Assembly (NCBI RefSeq): GCF_030316765.1
Contig: NZ_JASZYT010000009.1
Coordinates: forward strand, 1 to 64,000
DNA from: Variovorax saccharolyticus
GTDB lineage: Bacteria; Pseudomonadota; Gammaproteobacteria; Burkholderiales; Burkholderiaceae_C
Length of the DNA: 64,000 nt
Direction of reading: 5' to 3'
Part shown: piece by piece, positions 27,194 to 36,256 of the stretch
How positions within the stretch are numbered: position 1 is the first letter of the stretch
Layout: each line of letters opens with the position of its first letter
The notes under the pieces: model-generated
The model's input: only the letters and a program-made list of their open reading frames with translations
Databases searched by the model: none
What the model was told of the DNA's origin: nothing
Made by a program: the position numbers and the translations under genes

Positions 27194-28363
27194 TCATTCA
27201 TGATTGACGAGGGCGTCCGCCGCCTGGCGCGCGCGCGCCAGGCCCGGCGCCCGCTTCGCGAGCCAGACGCCATGCCGGACCGGCCAGCGCGCATAGCCCG
27301 GGTCCGCCCCCAGCGACAGCGCGGCGTGATGGGCCCAATAGGGATCGAACAAGGCTTCGCGGCCGAGCGCGATCAGGTCGGCCTTGCCTTCGGCGAGGAC
27401 GGCTTCCGCCTGGCTCGCGTCGACGATCATCCCCACCGCTTGCGTCCTGATCCTTGCCTCGTTGCGAATCCGCTCCGAGAAGGGAACCTGGAAGCCCAGG
27501 CCGCGTGGCACGGGCAGTGCGCGTCTCTCTTCGGTCAGTCCGCCCGAAGAGCAGTCGATGACATCGACGCCGCACGCCGAGAGCTCTCGCGAAAGCACGA
27601 TGGAGTCGTCGAGGCTCCAACCGTCCACGCTGCCGTCGACCGCCGACAGGCGGCAGAAAAGCGGCTTGCCCGCCGGCCATTCGGCACGCACGCGGCGCGT
27701 GATTTCCAGCGCCAGGCGCATGCGTCCCGCAAGGTCGCCGCCCCACTCGTCCGCTCGATGGTTGGCGTTGGGCGACAGGAAGCTCGCCACCAGGTAGCCG
27801 TGGCCGAAGTGCAGTTCGACGACGTCGAAGCCGGCCGCTTCCGCGCGCCGCGTGGCGTCGACGAAGCTCTGCACCACCTCGGCGATGCCGCCGGCATCCA
27901 GTGCATGCGGAGCCGACCAGCCCGGCCCGGCCGCGAGCGCGCTGGGGCCGAGGCGCTGCCAGGGTTCCGGATCGGCCGCCAGGCGCGCCTCCGACAACGC
28001 GGCACCGCCTTCCCACAAGGGCTGGCTGCCGGACTTCCGGCCTGCATGGGCCAGCTGCACGCCCATGGCGCTGCCGTTGGCATGGGCGAAATCGACGACC
28101 GCCCGCAGGGGTTCGATCTGGCTGTCTTTCCAGAGACCGAGGTCTGCGGTCCCGATGCGCCCGCGAGGGTCGACCGCGGTGCTCTCGGTCAGGATCAGGC
28201 CGGCGCCACCCAGCGCGAACTTGCCCAGGTGGACCAGGTGCCAGGGCGTGGCGTGTCCCGCCTCTGCGGCATGCTGGCACATGGGCGAGATGACGACCCG
28301 GTTCTTGAGCACCAGATCTCGAAGCTGGAGCGGCCGGAAAAGCAGGGGCTCGTGAGGTGTCAT
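27194..28363 (-). CDS. Old Yellow Enzyme family NAD(P)H:flavin oxidoreductase
   Basis: Predicted 389-residue FMN enzyme that reduces activated C=C bonds. It belongs to the YqjM-like (thermophilic-type) branch: KNRVVISPMCQ near the start contains the redox-tuning Cys. HFGHGYLVASFLSPNANHR and the DEWGGDLAGRMRL segment match the family, and a GREALFDPYW phosphate-binding segment lies near the end. The ATG at 28363 gives the usual N-terminus (LFRPLQLRDL). It starts 14 bp after the EamA gene, and its stop lies 16 bp before the EthD start, so all belong to one operon. It may act on unsaturated carbonyl intermediates made by the other dehydrogenases upstream. Confidence 0.9.
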   Translation of the reverse strand: MTPHEPLLFRPLQLRDLVLKNRVVISPMCQHAAEAGHATPWHLVHLGKFALGGAGLILTESTAVDPRGRIGTADLGLWKDSQIEPLRAVVDFAHANGSAMGVQLAHAGRKSGSQPLWEGGAALSEARLAADPEPWQRLGPSALAAGPGWSAPHALDAGGIAEVVQSFVDATRRAEAAGFDVVELHFGHGYLVASFLSPNANHRADEWGGDLAGRMRLALEITRRVRAEWPAGKPLFCRLSAVDGSVDGWSLDDSIVLSRELSACGVDVIDCSSGGLTEERRALPVPRGLGFQVPFSERIRNEARIRTQAVGMIVDASQAEAVLAEGKADLIALGREALFDPYWAHHAALSLGADPGYARWPVRHGVWLAKRAPGLARARQAADALVNHE

Positions 28364-28377
28364 GAAGGGCTTTCGAA

Positions 28378-29298
28378 TCAAGGGGTGAGGGGCGCCGCAG
28401 CCGCCGGCTGTCGCGTGCCCAGGTAGGTGCCGAGCATCACGGAGAGAAATCCGAAGAAGTGCCAGGGGGTCAATCGCTCGCCGAGCAACAGGGCGGCGAA
28501 AACCACGCCGAACACGGGCACCCAGTAGAGAAAGACTGCGGTGCGGGCGACGCCGATGCGCGCGATGGCGCGGTTCCAGACCAGGTTGGACAGCGCGGTC
28601 GCCATGACCCCGGAGAACAGGATGAATGCCCAGGGACGCCAGCCCGGAAAAAGATCCTTGAGTCCCATCGCGGGCGACTCCAGGGATGCGTGCAGGGCAA
28701 GCAACAGCGAGCCGACCACGTAGATCGCCCAACTGATCATCAGCGCGTTGAGGTTCCGGGCCAGCCGCTGAACGATCGCACCGCCCGCCGCGAAGCTCAC
28801 CACCCCGGCCACCAGCAGCAGGTCTCCGACGCCGGCGCTCGAGAGGCCGGCACCCGGGTGGCTCAGCACGACCGCGGCGACGCCTGCGAACCCGAGGCCG
28901 ACGCCGCACATGCGCAGCCAGGTCAGGCGTTCGCGAAAAGCAACCGCGGCGAGCAGCGCAGACACCAGCGGGCTCAACGCCATGATGAGCGCACCGTTGG
29001 TTGCCGTCGATCGATGCAGGCCCTCTGCGAAAAGGATCTGATTGAAATACACCATCAGGATCGCGCAAATCACGATCGCGCCGCCTTGTCGCCACGACAG
29101 CGACGGCAGCCCGCAGCGCTTCCACAGCACGATGAGGCTCAAGGCCACGCAGGCCACGAGCATCCGAAGCGCCGCCACCAGGGTGGGATCGAAGATCCCG
29201 GTCAAGACCTTCACCGCCGCGACATTCAGCCCCCAGATCGCCATCGCCCCGATCAGGGTCGCCTGGACAGCGGCGGGATTCGATCGGCGCTCTGACAT
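28378..29298 (-). CDS. EamA/DMT-family transporter
   Basis: Predicted 306-residue inner-membrane protein with about ten transmembrane segments arranged as two five-helix EamA repeats. Typical landmarks are WGLNVAAVKV in helix 1, NGALIMALSPL, and PVFGVVFAALLLGERLT in the second repeat. These carriers usually export metabolites or amino acids. It is separated by only 2 bp from the MFS gene upstream, so translation is probably coupled. The substrate is not evident. Confidence 0.87.
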   Translation of the reverse strand: MSERRSNPAAVQATLIGAMAIWGLNVAAVKVLTGIFDPTLVAALRMLVACVALSLIVLWKRCGLPSLSWRQGGAIVICAILMVYFNQILFAEGLHRSTATNGALIMALSPLVSALLAAVAFRERLTWLRMCGVGLGFAGVAAVVLSHPGAGLSSAGVGDLLLVAGVVSFAAGGAIVQRLARNLNALMISWAIYVVGSLLLALHASLESPAMGLKDLFPGWRPWAFILFSGVMATALSNLVWNRAIARIGVARTAVFLYWVPVFGVVFAALLLGERLTPWHFFGFLSVMLGTYLGTRQPAAAAPLTP

Positions 29299-29300
29299 GT

Positions 29301-30485
29301 TCAAGCCTCGCGCGCTTGGCGCTGACGCCGTCCGACCAGGGATGCGAACGCAGCACCGAGCAACGGGAGTCCGGCAGCGGAAAGCGCAAAGACCATGCTC
29401 GACGAGCGCGTGTCGACGATCCACGCGGCCGCCAGCACCCCGAGCGATTGCCCGAAGAACAGGGCGCAGGAAAACAACGACACCGCGGTGCCGCGGACGG
29501 CTGGAGCCATCTGGGTGGCGTGGGTCTGCAGCGTGTTGTGCAATGCGTAGAAGCCGAACCCCGCGAGCAGGCATGCAGGCAGTGCCCACTGCCACGCCCG
29601 CGCGGATGCGATCGTCGCGAACGCGATGCCCAGGCAGGCGCCGCCGGTACGCGCCAGCCCGGATTCGCCAAGCCTTTGCACGAGCATGGAAGCACAGCGG
29701 CTGTAGAGAAGGCCGCCGATCCCGTAGAGCGCGACGATCGCGCCCGCCATGGACATCGAGAGGCCGAATCTGGCCTGCAGGTGCGAGGGGATGAAGGCCA
29801 GCGCACTGAATGCCAGCGCCCCTTCGATGCAGGCGACGAGCAGCACGACCCGCGCCCAGGGGCTGGCCAGCACGCTCGACATTCGGCAGCAAGCACTCAC
29901 CGAGCCGGACCGCAACGGCGGGGCCCAAGCACGGGCCCGCTTCGCGAGCATGGCTCCGCCGACCAGGAACAGCACCGCCAGCAAGATGAATGCGGCGCGC
30001 CAACCAGCCAGATCGGCGATCAGACCGCCCAGCCACTGGCCGCAGATCATGCCGAACACGGTCGCGCCAAGCAGCCTGGCCAAGACTTCCTGGCGACCTT
30101 CGTAGGCGACGCTGTCGCCGATCCAGGCCATCGTCAACGGGATGATGCCGGCTGCCGCCACGCCGGACAGGATGCGGCTGGCGACCAGCCATTCCAGGGT
30201 GGGCGAGATCGCCGCGGCAGCGCTTCCTATCGTGCAGGCCAAGGTGGCGAAGCCGATTATTCGCAGCTTTCCGTACCGATCGCCGAGCGGCCCGTAGAAC
30301 AACTGGAGCACGCCATAGGCCAGGGCGAAGCCGGAGATGGTCCGGGCGACCTGGCCCATCGTGGCCGAGAACTCGGTCGCGAGCGACGCCAGCATGGCGT
30401 CGCACACCCGCATCGAGGCCATGCTGGCGAATGCACAGATCCCCAGCAGCCGCAGCGTTCGCGTTTCGATCGGTCGGGCGCTCAT
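29301..30485 (-). CDS. MFS transporter (multidrug-efflux-like)
   Basis: Predicted 394-residue, 12-helix carrier of the major facilitator superfamily. The motif A loop GPLGDRYGKLRI follows helix 2, and a motif C-like Gly-rich segment GMICGQWLGGLIAD lies in helix 5. The ATG at 30485 is clear. It starts 28 bp after the metallo-beta-lactamase-fold gene in the same direction. Substrate unknown; uptake of a pathway substrate or efflux of an intermediate is possible. Confidence 0.87.
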   Translation of the reverse strand: MSARPIETRTLRLLGICAFASMASMRVCDAMLASLATEFSATMGQVARTISGFALAYGVLQLFYGPLGDRYGKLRIIGFATLACTIGSAAAAISPTLEWLVASRILSGVAAAGIIPLTMAWIGDSVAYEGRQEVLARLLGATVFGMICGQWLGGLIADLAGWRAAFILLAVLFLVGGAMLAKRARAWAPPLRSGSVSACCRMSSVLASPWARVVLLVACIEGALAFSALAFIPSHLQARFGLSMSMAGAIVALYGIGGLLYSRCASMLVQRLGESGLARTGGACLGIAFATIASARAWQWALPACLLAGFGFYALHNTLQTHATQMAPAVRGTAVSLFSCALFFGQSLGVLAAAWIVDTRSSSMVFALSAAGLPLLGAAFASLVGRRQRQAREA

Positions 30486-30513
30486 TCCGGTTCGAACTGC
30501 GTGAAGCCGGCGG

Positions 30514-31473
30514 TCAGCCTTCGAGCGTCTTCCACATTTCGATGTCGCGCTCGGCGGTCCAGATGCGCGGTTCGGTGTACTTCGTGGCTTCGTCGTAGCA
30601 GCGGGTGACGTCGAAGGGCATGCAGTGGTCGAAGATCACCCAGTGGCCGTACTTGGGCTTCAACGCTGCGTAGGTGTCCTTGTAGACCGCATTCAGGTCC
30701 TTGCCGGCGGCGACGCCCTTCTGGACATTGGCGTACATGTCCGAGATGAACGCGCGTGTTTCGTCCAGGCCCTTGGCCACTTCTTCAGGCGTCGTGAGCG
30801 CGGCGCCGCGGCCGGGCACCAGCGCCTTGGGCTTGAGCGCAGCGAGGTTCTCGAGCGTCTTGGGCCAGTCCTTGAAGTAGGCATCGCCGGCATAGGGGGT
30901 GGCGCCGAACTCGACCAGGTCGCCTGACAAAAGCGCCTTTTCTCCTGGCAGCCAGACCACCGTGTCGCCCTTGGTGTGGCCGCGGCCCAGCTGCAGCAGC
31001 TGCACTTCGAGCTTGCCCAGCCACAGCGTCATCTTGCCGGTGAAGGTCATGGTCGGCCAGGTCATGCCGGGCGGCACGGTCTCCACGCCCGCGAACAGGC
31101 GCGGGAAACGGCCGATCTCGCTGGCCTTGTCCTGCTCGCCGCGCTCGACGATCAGGTCGTAGGTGTCCTGGCTCGCCAGGATGTGCTCGGCCCCGTAGGC
31201 GCTCGCGCCCAGCACCCGCACCGCGTGGTAGTGGGTCAGCACCACGTACTTGATCGGCTTGTCGGTCACCTCGCGGATGCGGCGGATCACGTCGGCCGCC
31301 ATCGCGGGCGTGGCCTGGGTGTCGGCCACCAGCACCGCGTCGTCGCCGATGATGATCCCGGTGTTCGGGTCGCCCTCGGCCGTGTAGGCCCAGGCGTGCT
31401 CGGAAATCTGGCTGAAGCTGATCTTCTTTTCTTCGAGATCGGCCTGGGAAGCGAATTTCTTGGTCTGGCTCAT
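30514..31473 (-). CDS. Metallo-beta-lactamase-fold protein with degenerate metal site
   Basis: Predicted 319-residue MBL-fold protein. The metal motif usually reads HxHxDH; here it is H81-Y-H83-A-V85-R86, so the Asp and third His are replaced. H166 (GRGHTKGD) and D185 (LLSGDLVEF) are kept, but the usual late His is Arg222 (PGRGAA). A full dinuclear site therefore seems impossible, although a mononuclear or catalytically altered enzyme is conceivable. The C-terminal 90 residues form an extra helical domain. The ATG at 31473 is well placed 34 bp after the livF stop. It probably acts as a hydrolase or binding protein in the surrounding pathway; the substrate is unknown. Confidence 0.8.
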   Translation of the reverse strand: MSQTKKFASQADLEEKKISFSQISEHAWAYTAEGDPNTGIIIGDDAVLVADTQATPAMAADVIRRIREVTDKPIKYVVLTHYHAVRVLGASAYGAEHILASQDTYDLIVERGEQDKASEIGRFPRLFAGVETVPPGMTWPTMTFTGKMTLWLGKLEVQLLQLGRGHTKGDTVVWLPGEKALLSGDLVEFGATPYAGDAYFKDWPKTLENLAALKPKALVPGRGAALTTPEEVAKGLDETRAFISDMYANVQKGVAAGKDLNAVYKDTYAALKPKYGHWVIFDHCMPFDVTRCYDEATKYTEPRIWTAERDIEMWKTLEG

Positions 31474-31507
31474 GGGGGTTGCTCCTTGGGTGGATGTGGT
31501 GAAAGGC

Positions 31508-32218
31508 TCAGTGCGTGCCGAGGTAGGCCGCCTTGACCTTGGGGTCGTTGAGGAGCGCGCGACCTGTGCCCTCCGCGGTGATGTGCCCGGTTTCGAGCAC
31601 GTAGGCGCGGTCGGCCACGCCGAGTGCCTGCTTGGCCATCTGCTCGACCAGCAGGATGGTCAGGCCGGCCTCGCGCAACTGGCGAATCGCGTTGAAGATG
31701 TCCTTGATGATCAGCGGCGCCAGGCCGAGCGAGGGCTCGTCGAGCAGCAGCAAGCGCGGCTCGCTCATCAATGCGCGCGAGATCGCGAGCATCTGCTGCT
31801 CGCCGCCCGACAAGGTTCCCGACAACTGATCCTGCCGCTCGCGCAGGCGCGGGAACCGCTTGAACTCGCGCTCGACCGCGGCCGCCGTGGCAGGGACGTC
31901 CTTCCTGCGGGAATAGGCGCCGAGCATCAGGTTCTCGCGCACGGTCTGGTCGGCGAACACGCCCCGCCCTTCCGGCGACATCGCGATGCCGAGCCCGACG
32001 CGCTCGTGCGCCTTGACCTGTGTGATGTCCTTGCCATCGAACTGGATGCGGCCCTCGGAGACCGGCTCCAGGCCGCAGATGCTCTTCAGCAAGGTGCTCT
32101 TGCCGGCGCCGTTGGCACCGATGATCGTGACCACCTCACCCTTGCGCACCTCGAGGCTGACGCCCTTGACGGCCTGGATCGCGCCGTAGGCGACCTTGAC
32201 TGATTCGAGTTTCAACAT
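31508..32218 (-). CDS. livF: Branched-chain-type ABC transporter ATPase LivF
   Basis: Predicted 236-residue ATPase of the LivF family. Walker A (GANGAGKST), signature (LSGGEQQM), Walker B (LLLLDEPSLGLAP) and the H-loop after LLVEQ are all in place. The SPEGRGVF segment is typical of LivF. It follows the fused LivM-LivG gene by 15 bp. In this setting the importer probably carries a hydrophobic or carboxylated catabolic substrate rather than leucine. Confidence 0.92.
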   Translation of the reverse strand: MLKLESVKVAYGAIQAVKGVSLEVRKGEVVTIIGANGAGKSTLLKSICGLEPVSEGRIQFDGKDITQVKAHERVGLGIAMSPEGRGVFADQTVRENLMLGAYSRRKDVPATAAAVEREFKRFPRLRERQDQLSGTLSGGEQQMLAISRALMSEPRLLLLDEPSLGLAPLIIKDIFNAIRQLREAGLTILLVEQMAKQALGVADRAYVLETGHITAEGTGRALLNDPKVKAAYLGTH

Positions 32219-32233
32219 GTGCTTTTCTCCCCT

Positions 32234-34006
32234 TCAGGCTGCGAGCGCTTCAGGCTCGTCGACGCCGAGGTAGGCCTCGACGACACGCGGGTTGGCTTGC
32301 ACCTCGGCCGGCTTGCCTTCGGCGATCTTGATGCCGTAGTCCAGCACGATCACGTGGTCCGAGATCGACATCACGAGGTCCATGTGGTGCTCGACCATCA
32401 GGATGCTCACGCCGCACTTGCCGATGCGCAGCAGCAGCTGGCCCAGTTCGGCCGTCTCCTGCGGATTGAGGCCCGCCGCCGGTTCGTCGAGCAGCAACAG
32501 CTGCGGCTCGGTGGCCAGCGCCCGAGCCAGCTCGACGCGACGCTGCAGGCCGTAGGGCAGGCTGCCGGCCGCGTGATGGGCCAGGTGCAGGAGGCCCACC
32601 AGGTCCAGCAGCTGCAGGGCGCGGGCGCGGGTGGCGGCTTCCTGTTTCTTCGCGCTCGGCAGCGAGAGCAGCGATGCGAAGAAGCCGTTCGTCATCCGGC
32701 TGTGGCGGCCCAGCATGACGTTGTCCAGCACCGACAGCTCGGCGAACAGCCGCAGGTTCTGGAAGGTCCGGCCCATGCCCATGCAGCAGATCGAGTGCAC
32801 CGGCCGACCCGAGACTTCCTGGCCCAGGAACTGGATCGAGCCTTCGGTCGGGTCGATCAGCCCGGTCAGCATGTTGATCATGGTGCTCTTGCCGGCGCCG
32901 TTCGGGCCGATCAGCGCATGGATGTGGCCACGCTGCAGCCGGAACGACACGTCCTGCGCCGGCTTCACGCCCCCGAAGTTCTTGGTCACGCCCTGGACCA
33001 CCAGCAGCTCGCCCTGGCCCTCGGCACCGATGCGCGTGGGTTCGGCAGCCGGGTTGCGAGCTTCGGGTTCCTTGCCTTCTTTTCGGAACCACTTCGAGAG
33101 CAGGCCCGTGACCCCGCCCGGCATCACATACAGGGCGAAGAGCAGCAGGAAGCCATAGAGAAAGTGCTGCGCCGAAGGCCAGCGTGCCAGGGCCGCGTCG
33201 ATGACGGTCAGCACCACGGTGCCGACCAGCGGCCCGTACTGCGATCCCGCGCCGCCGAAGAGCACCAGCAGCAGGATGAAGATCGACAGGTGGAAGGTGA
33301 TGAAGTCGGAGTTGATGTACTGGTTCTGCTGTGCGACCAGCGCACCGGCGATGCCGCAAGTGACGGCCGCGACGACGAAGGCGATCACCTTGGCGCGGTA
33401 GACCCGGACGCCGACCGAGGACGACGCGATCTCGTCGGCCTGCAGCGACAGCAGCGCGCGGCCGAACCGGCCCTGCAGGAGGTTGCGCAGCAGCAGATGC
33501 GTCAGCGCGCAGAGGCCGATGCCCAGCCAGACCCACTGCTCGGATGTGAGCGGCTGGCCGTTCCAGGTCAGGGCCCTGATGCCATAGATCCCTTGCGCGC
33601 CGCCGAAGACATCCGTCCATTCGCCCACCAGCTTTTCGACAACGATGCCGAACGCCAGCGTCACCATGGCCAGGTACGGCCCCTTCACCCGCAGCGACGG
33701 CAAGGCGATCAGGACGCCGCAAACAGCGGAGACCACGGCGGCGATCACCAGCGCCAGCCAGGGGTTCATCTCGGTGCGCGTGGTCAGCAACGCGACCGCG
33801 TAGGCACCGGCGGCGAACAGGCCGGCCTGGCCCAGCGACTTCTGCCCTGCATAGCCGACCAGCACGTTCATGCCGGCCGCGCAGAGGTAGTAGACGCACA
33901 TCATGAAGACGATGCGCAGGTAGTAGTCGTTCCCGAAGAGGGAGGTGATGCCGACCAGGGCGGCAGCGACCAGGACCACGCCCAGGAGATGTTGGCTGCG
34001 CTTCAT
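32234..34006 (-). CDS. Fused LivM permease - LivG ATPase
   Basis: Predicted 590-residue fusion. Residues 1-305 are a LivM-type permease with about nine membrane segments (GYAGQKSLGQAGLF motif, GALVAQQNQYI segment). A polar linker (about 305-335, rich in Glu, Lys and Pro) leads to a LivG-type ATPase: Walker A GPNGAGKST at 367-375, a GMGRTFQNLRLF Q-loop region and Walker B LLLLDEPAAGLNP. The signature is LPYGLQRR rather than the usual LSYGQQRR. The ATG at 34006 overlaps the livH stop by 4 bp. Such fusions are known in Burkholderiales-type importers. Confidence 0.92.
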   Translation of the reverse strand: MKRSQHLLGVVLVAAALVGITSLFGNDYYLRIVFMMCVYYLCAAGMNVLVGYAGQKSLGQAGLFAAGAYAVALLTTRTEMNPWLALVIAAVVSAVCGVLIALPSLRVKGPYLAMVTLAFGIVVEKLVGEWTDVFGGAQGIYGIRALTWNGQPLTSEQWVWLGIGLCALTHLLLRNLLQGRFGRALLSLQADEIASSSVGVRVYRAKVIAFVVAAVTCGIAGALVAQQNQYINSDFITFHLSIFILLLVLFGGAGSQYGPLVGTVVLTVIDAALARWPSAQHFLYGFLLLFALYVMPGGVTGLLSKWFRKEGKEPEARNPAAEPTRIGAEGQGELLVVQGVTKNFGGVKPAQDVSFRLQRGHIHALIGPNGAGKSTMINMLTGLIDPTEGSIQFLGQEVSGRPVHSICCMGMGRTFQNLRLFAELSVLDNVMLGRHSRMTNGFFASLLSLPSAKKQEAATRARALQLLDLVGLLHLAHHAAGSLPYGLQRRVELARALATEPQLLLLDEPAAGLNPQETAELGQLLLRIGKCGVSILMVEHHMDLVMSISDHVIVLDYGIKIAEGKPAEVQANPRVVEAYLGVDEPEALAA

Positions 34007-34926
34007 ACCTTCTCCACCAGCTTCTTGCCGAACAGCCCGGTCGGCCGGAAGGCCAGGACCAGGATCACGAGGGCGAAGACCGCGACCTCGCGCCACTGGG
34101 CCTGCCACAGGTTCACGAGCGACTCGAGGACGCCCAGGACGAAGCCGCCGATCACGCAGCCCCGCGGATTGCTCAAGCCGCCGATCATGGCGCCCGAGAA
34201 ACCCTTGAGGCCCACCGTCAGGCCCATGAAGAGCGAGGCTTGCGCAATCGGCGCCAGCAGGAAGCCCGAGAGTCCGGCCAGCGCCGAACTGATCACGAAG
34301 GCGCCGATCATCACGGCGTTGGTGTTGATGCCCATCAGGCTGGCGACGTTGCCGTTCGCCGCCACGGCGCGCATGGCCTTGCCCACCATCGTCCGGTTCA
34401 TCACGAAGTCGAAGCCGATCATGATGACCACCGCGACCGCCAGCGTCAGCAGCTCCTGGGGGCGGACCCCCACGCCGAGCAGGCGGATCACCGAGTCGCC
34501 CACCGGGCCGGGAACCACCACCGGCTTCGGCCCCCAGATCGCCAGTCCGATGCTTTGCAGGATGACGCCGAAGCCCAGCGTGCTCATGACCCAGGCCATG
34601 CCGGGCCGGCCTGCAAATGGCCGCACCCCGATGGCGTAGAGCAGCCAGCCGAGAAGGCCCATCACGCCGAGTGCGGCCAGAAGCGCCAGCAACTGGGCGC
34701 CGGCGCCGGGCAGCGCCTGGCCGAAAGTGGTCGAGGTCACGGGAAGCCCCAGGACCAGGAAGAGCGCGCTCATGCCGATGAATGCACCCGCCGACACGAA
34801 CTCCCCATGGGAGAAGTTCAAGGTCTTGGTCGTGGTGAAAGTGATGCTGAAACCGAGTGCGACCAGCGCGTAGGCACCGCCCACGGCCAAGCCACTGAGA
34901 ATCGCTTGCAAGAGCGCCTCTGCCAT
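34003..34926 (-). CDS. livH: Branched-chain-type ABC transporter permease LivH
   Basis: Predicted 307-residue inner-membrane permease of the LivH family with about eight transmembrane segments. Landmarks are GGAYALVALGFSIT and TLNFSHGEFVSAGAF near the N-terminus, GKAMRAVAANGNVASLMGI in the cytoplasmic loop, and GLKGFSGAMIGGLSNPRG. The ATG at 34926 has GGAGG upstream. It is separated from livK by 58 bp containing a strong hairpin, and its stop overlaps the next start, so permease and ATPase translation are coupled. Confidence 0.92.
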   Translation of the reverse strand: MAEALLQAILSGLAVGGAYALVALGFSITFTTTKTLNFSHGEFVSAGAFIGMSALFLVLGLPVTSTTFGQALPGAGAQLLALLAALGVMGLLGWLLYAIGVRPFAGRPGMAWVMSTLGFGVILQSIGLAIWGPKPVVVPGPVGDSVIRLLGVGVRPQELLTLAVAVVIMIGFDFVMNRTMVGKAMRAVAANGNVASLMGINTNAVMIGAFVISSALAGLSGFLLAPIAQASLFMGLTVGLKGFSGAMIGGLSNPRGCVIGGFVLGVLESLVNLWQAQWREVAVFALVILVLAFRPTGLFGKKLVEKV

Positions 34927-34947
34927 ATCTGCCTCCGAGATGATTGC

Positions 34948-34970
34948 CCGGGCCGCGGGATGCGGCCCGG
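34948..34970 (-). terminator. Intercistronic hairpin between livK and livH
   Basis: A perfect 9-bp GC stem (CCGGGCCGC / GCGGCCCGG) with a 5-nt loop lies in the 58-bp gap after the binding-protein stop. No T run follows. This arrangement commonly protects the binding-protein mRNA 3' end or reduces read-through, giving more binding protein than permease. Confidence 0.6.
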
Positions 34971-34984
34971 AGACGCAAAGCGCG

Positions 34985-36181
34985 TTACTGCTTGAAGTCG
35001 GCGCCGGCCAGCGAGCCGACGATCGCGTCGGTGTAGGGCATCAGCTTGCCGTCCTTCCAGCGGATCCACACCAGGTCCTTGGCGGTCAAGGCTTCATGGT
35101 TGGTCTTGCTGAACGGCTTGTCGTAGGTCTTGAGAACGCCCTGGACCGGCGCCTTCAGGTCTTCCAGGGCGACGCGAACCGCCGATCCATCGACGCTGTT
35201 GGCCTGCTTGGCCGCCGCCGCGTAGAGCTGCACCGAATCGTAGCCATGGAGCGCGAACGAGAACGAGCCCGGTGCCTTGAGCTTGGGACCGACCCGGTCG
35301 AACAGCTTCTGCTGCGCCGGCGTGCGCGTCTCGCTGACCGTGCGCATGAAGATCGGCTTCTCGGCCAGCGTCTTGCCCGCCGCGTCGTAGAAGGTGATGT
35401 TGTCCGCGGCCCAGGAGGTCAGCACCAGCGGGAAGTAGTTGATCTTCTCCATGCTGCGCACCAGCTGCGCGATCGGCGTGCCCTGTGCCCACACCACCAC
35501 GGTGTCGACGCCGGCAGACTTCATCTTGCTGAGCTGGGAGGTCATGTCGGTATCGCCGACACCGAAGCGCTCGGTCGCGGCGATCTTGATGTCCTGCGAC
35601 TTCGCCAGCTCCTCCATGTCCTTCAGGCCGCCCTGGCCGTAGCCCGTGGTTTCGGCCATCAGGCCGACGACCTTCGATTGGGTGGTGTTCTTCTTCACAT
35701 AGGCCATGAGGGCGGCGACCTGCTCGCGATCGACCATCGACACGCGGAACATGTAGTTGTCGGCACCCGGGCTCATCGGCTTCGTGATGTCGGTGCCCGA
35801 GCCAACGTTGCCGATCACCGGCACCTTCTTCTGGTTGGCGATGTGCTTCCAGGCCATGGCATTACCGGAGTTGGTCGGGCCGAAGACCGCCGAGACCTTT
35901 TCGTTGTCGATCAGCTCGCTCATGTTCTGGATCGACTTCGGAGGCGCGGAGGTGTCGTCCCGGGTCACGAGGACCAGCTTCCTGCCGAGCACGCCGCCCG
36001 CGGCATTGATGTCGGCGATCGCGGCTTCCATGCCGAGCACCGCGGCCTGGCCGCTTTGCGCCGAGGGCGATGCCGACAGGTCGCCGTTGTAGCCCAGCTT
36101 GATGTCCTGGGCGCTTGCGGCAGCTGCCGCCACAAGGCTGGCGGTCAGGACGGCGCGCTTGAAGAAGTTGGGGATGCTCAT
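34985..36181 (-). CDS. Leu/Ile/Val-type periplasmic binding protein (LivK-like)
   Basis: Predicted 398-residue type I periplasmic binding protein (Peripla_BP_6). The signal peptide covers about residues 1-24 (cleavage after ASA). The mature start DIKLGYNGDLS, the AAIADINAAGGVLGRKL segment and the GPTNSGNAMAWKHIANQ segment match the family. It feeds the LivH / LivMG / LivF importer encoded directly downstream. The ligand is unknown; homologues in catabolic operons bind aromatic or other hydrophobic acids as often as amino acids. Confidence 0.9.
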   Translation of the reverse strand: MSIPNFFKRAVLTASLVAAAAASAQDIKLGYNGDLSASPSAQSGQAAVLGMEAAIADINAAGGVLGRKLVLVTRDDTSAPPKSIQNMSELIDNEKVSAVFGPTNSGNAMAWKHIANQKKVPVIGNVGSGTDITKPMSPGADNYMFRVSMVDREQVAALMAYVKKNTTQSKVVGLMAETTGYGQGGLKDMEELAKSQDIKIAATERFGVGDTDMTSQLSKMKSAGVDTVVVWAQGTPIAQLVRSMEKINYFPLVLTSWAADNITFYDAAGKTLAEKPIFMRTVSETRTPAQQKLFDRVGPKLKAPGSFSFALHGYDSVQLYAAAAKQANSVDGSAVRVALEDLKAPVQGVLKTYDKPFSKTNHEALTAKDLVWIRWKDGKLMPYTDAIVGSLAGADFKQ

Positions 36182-36256
36182 GGCTGTCTCCTCTTGGGGG
36201 GTTTGTGAACTCGGCGAGTTCGGGGTTGCGAACGGGAAAGGAACGAATGCCGGGAA

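Noticed and set aside
32219..34639. Very long plus-strand open frame opposite the liv genes
   Set aside because: It is an antisense shadow in high-GC DNA: His/Gln/Arg-rich low-complexity translation, no family features, and fully overlapped by clear livMG and livH genes.
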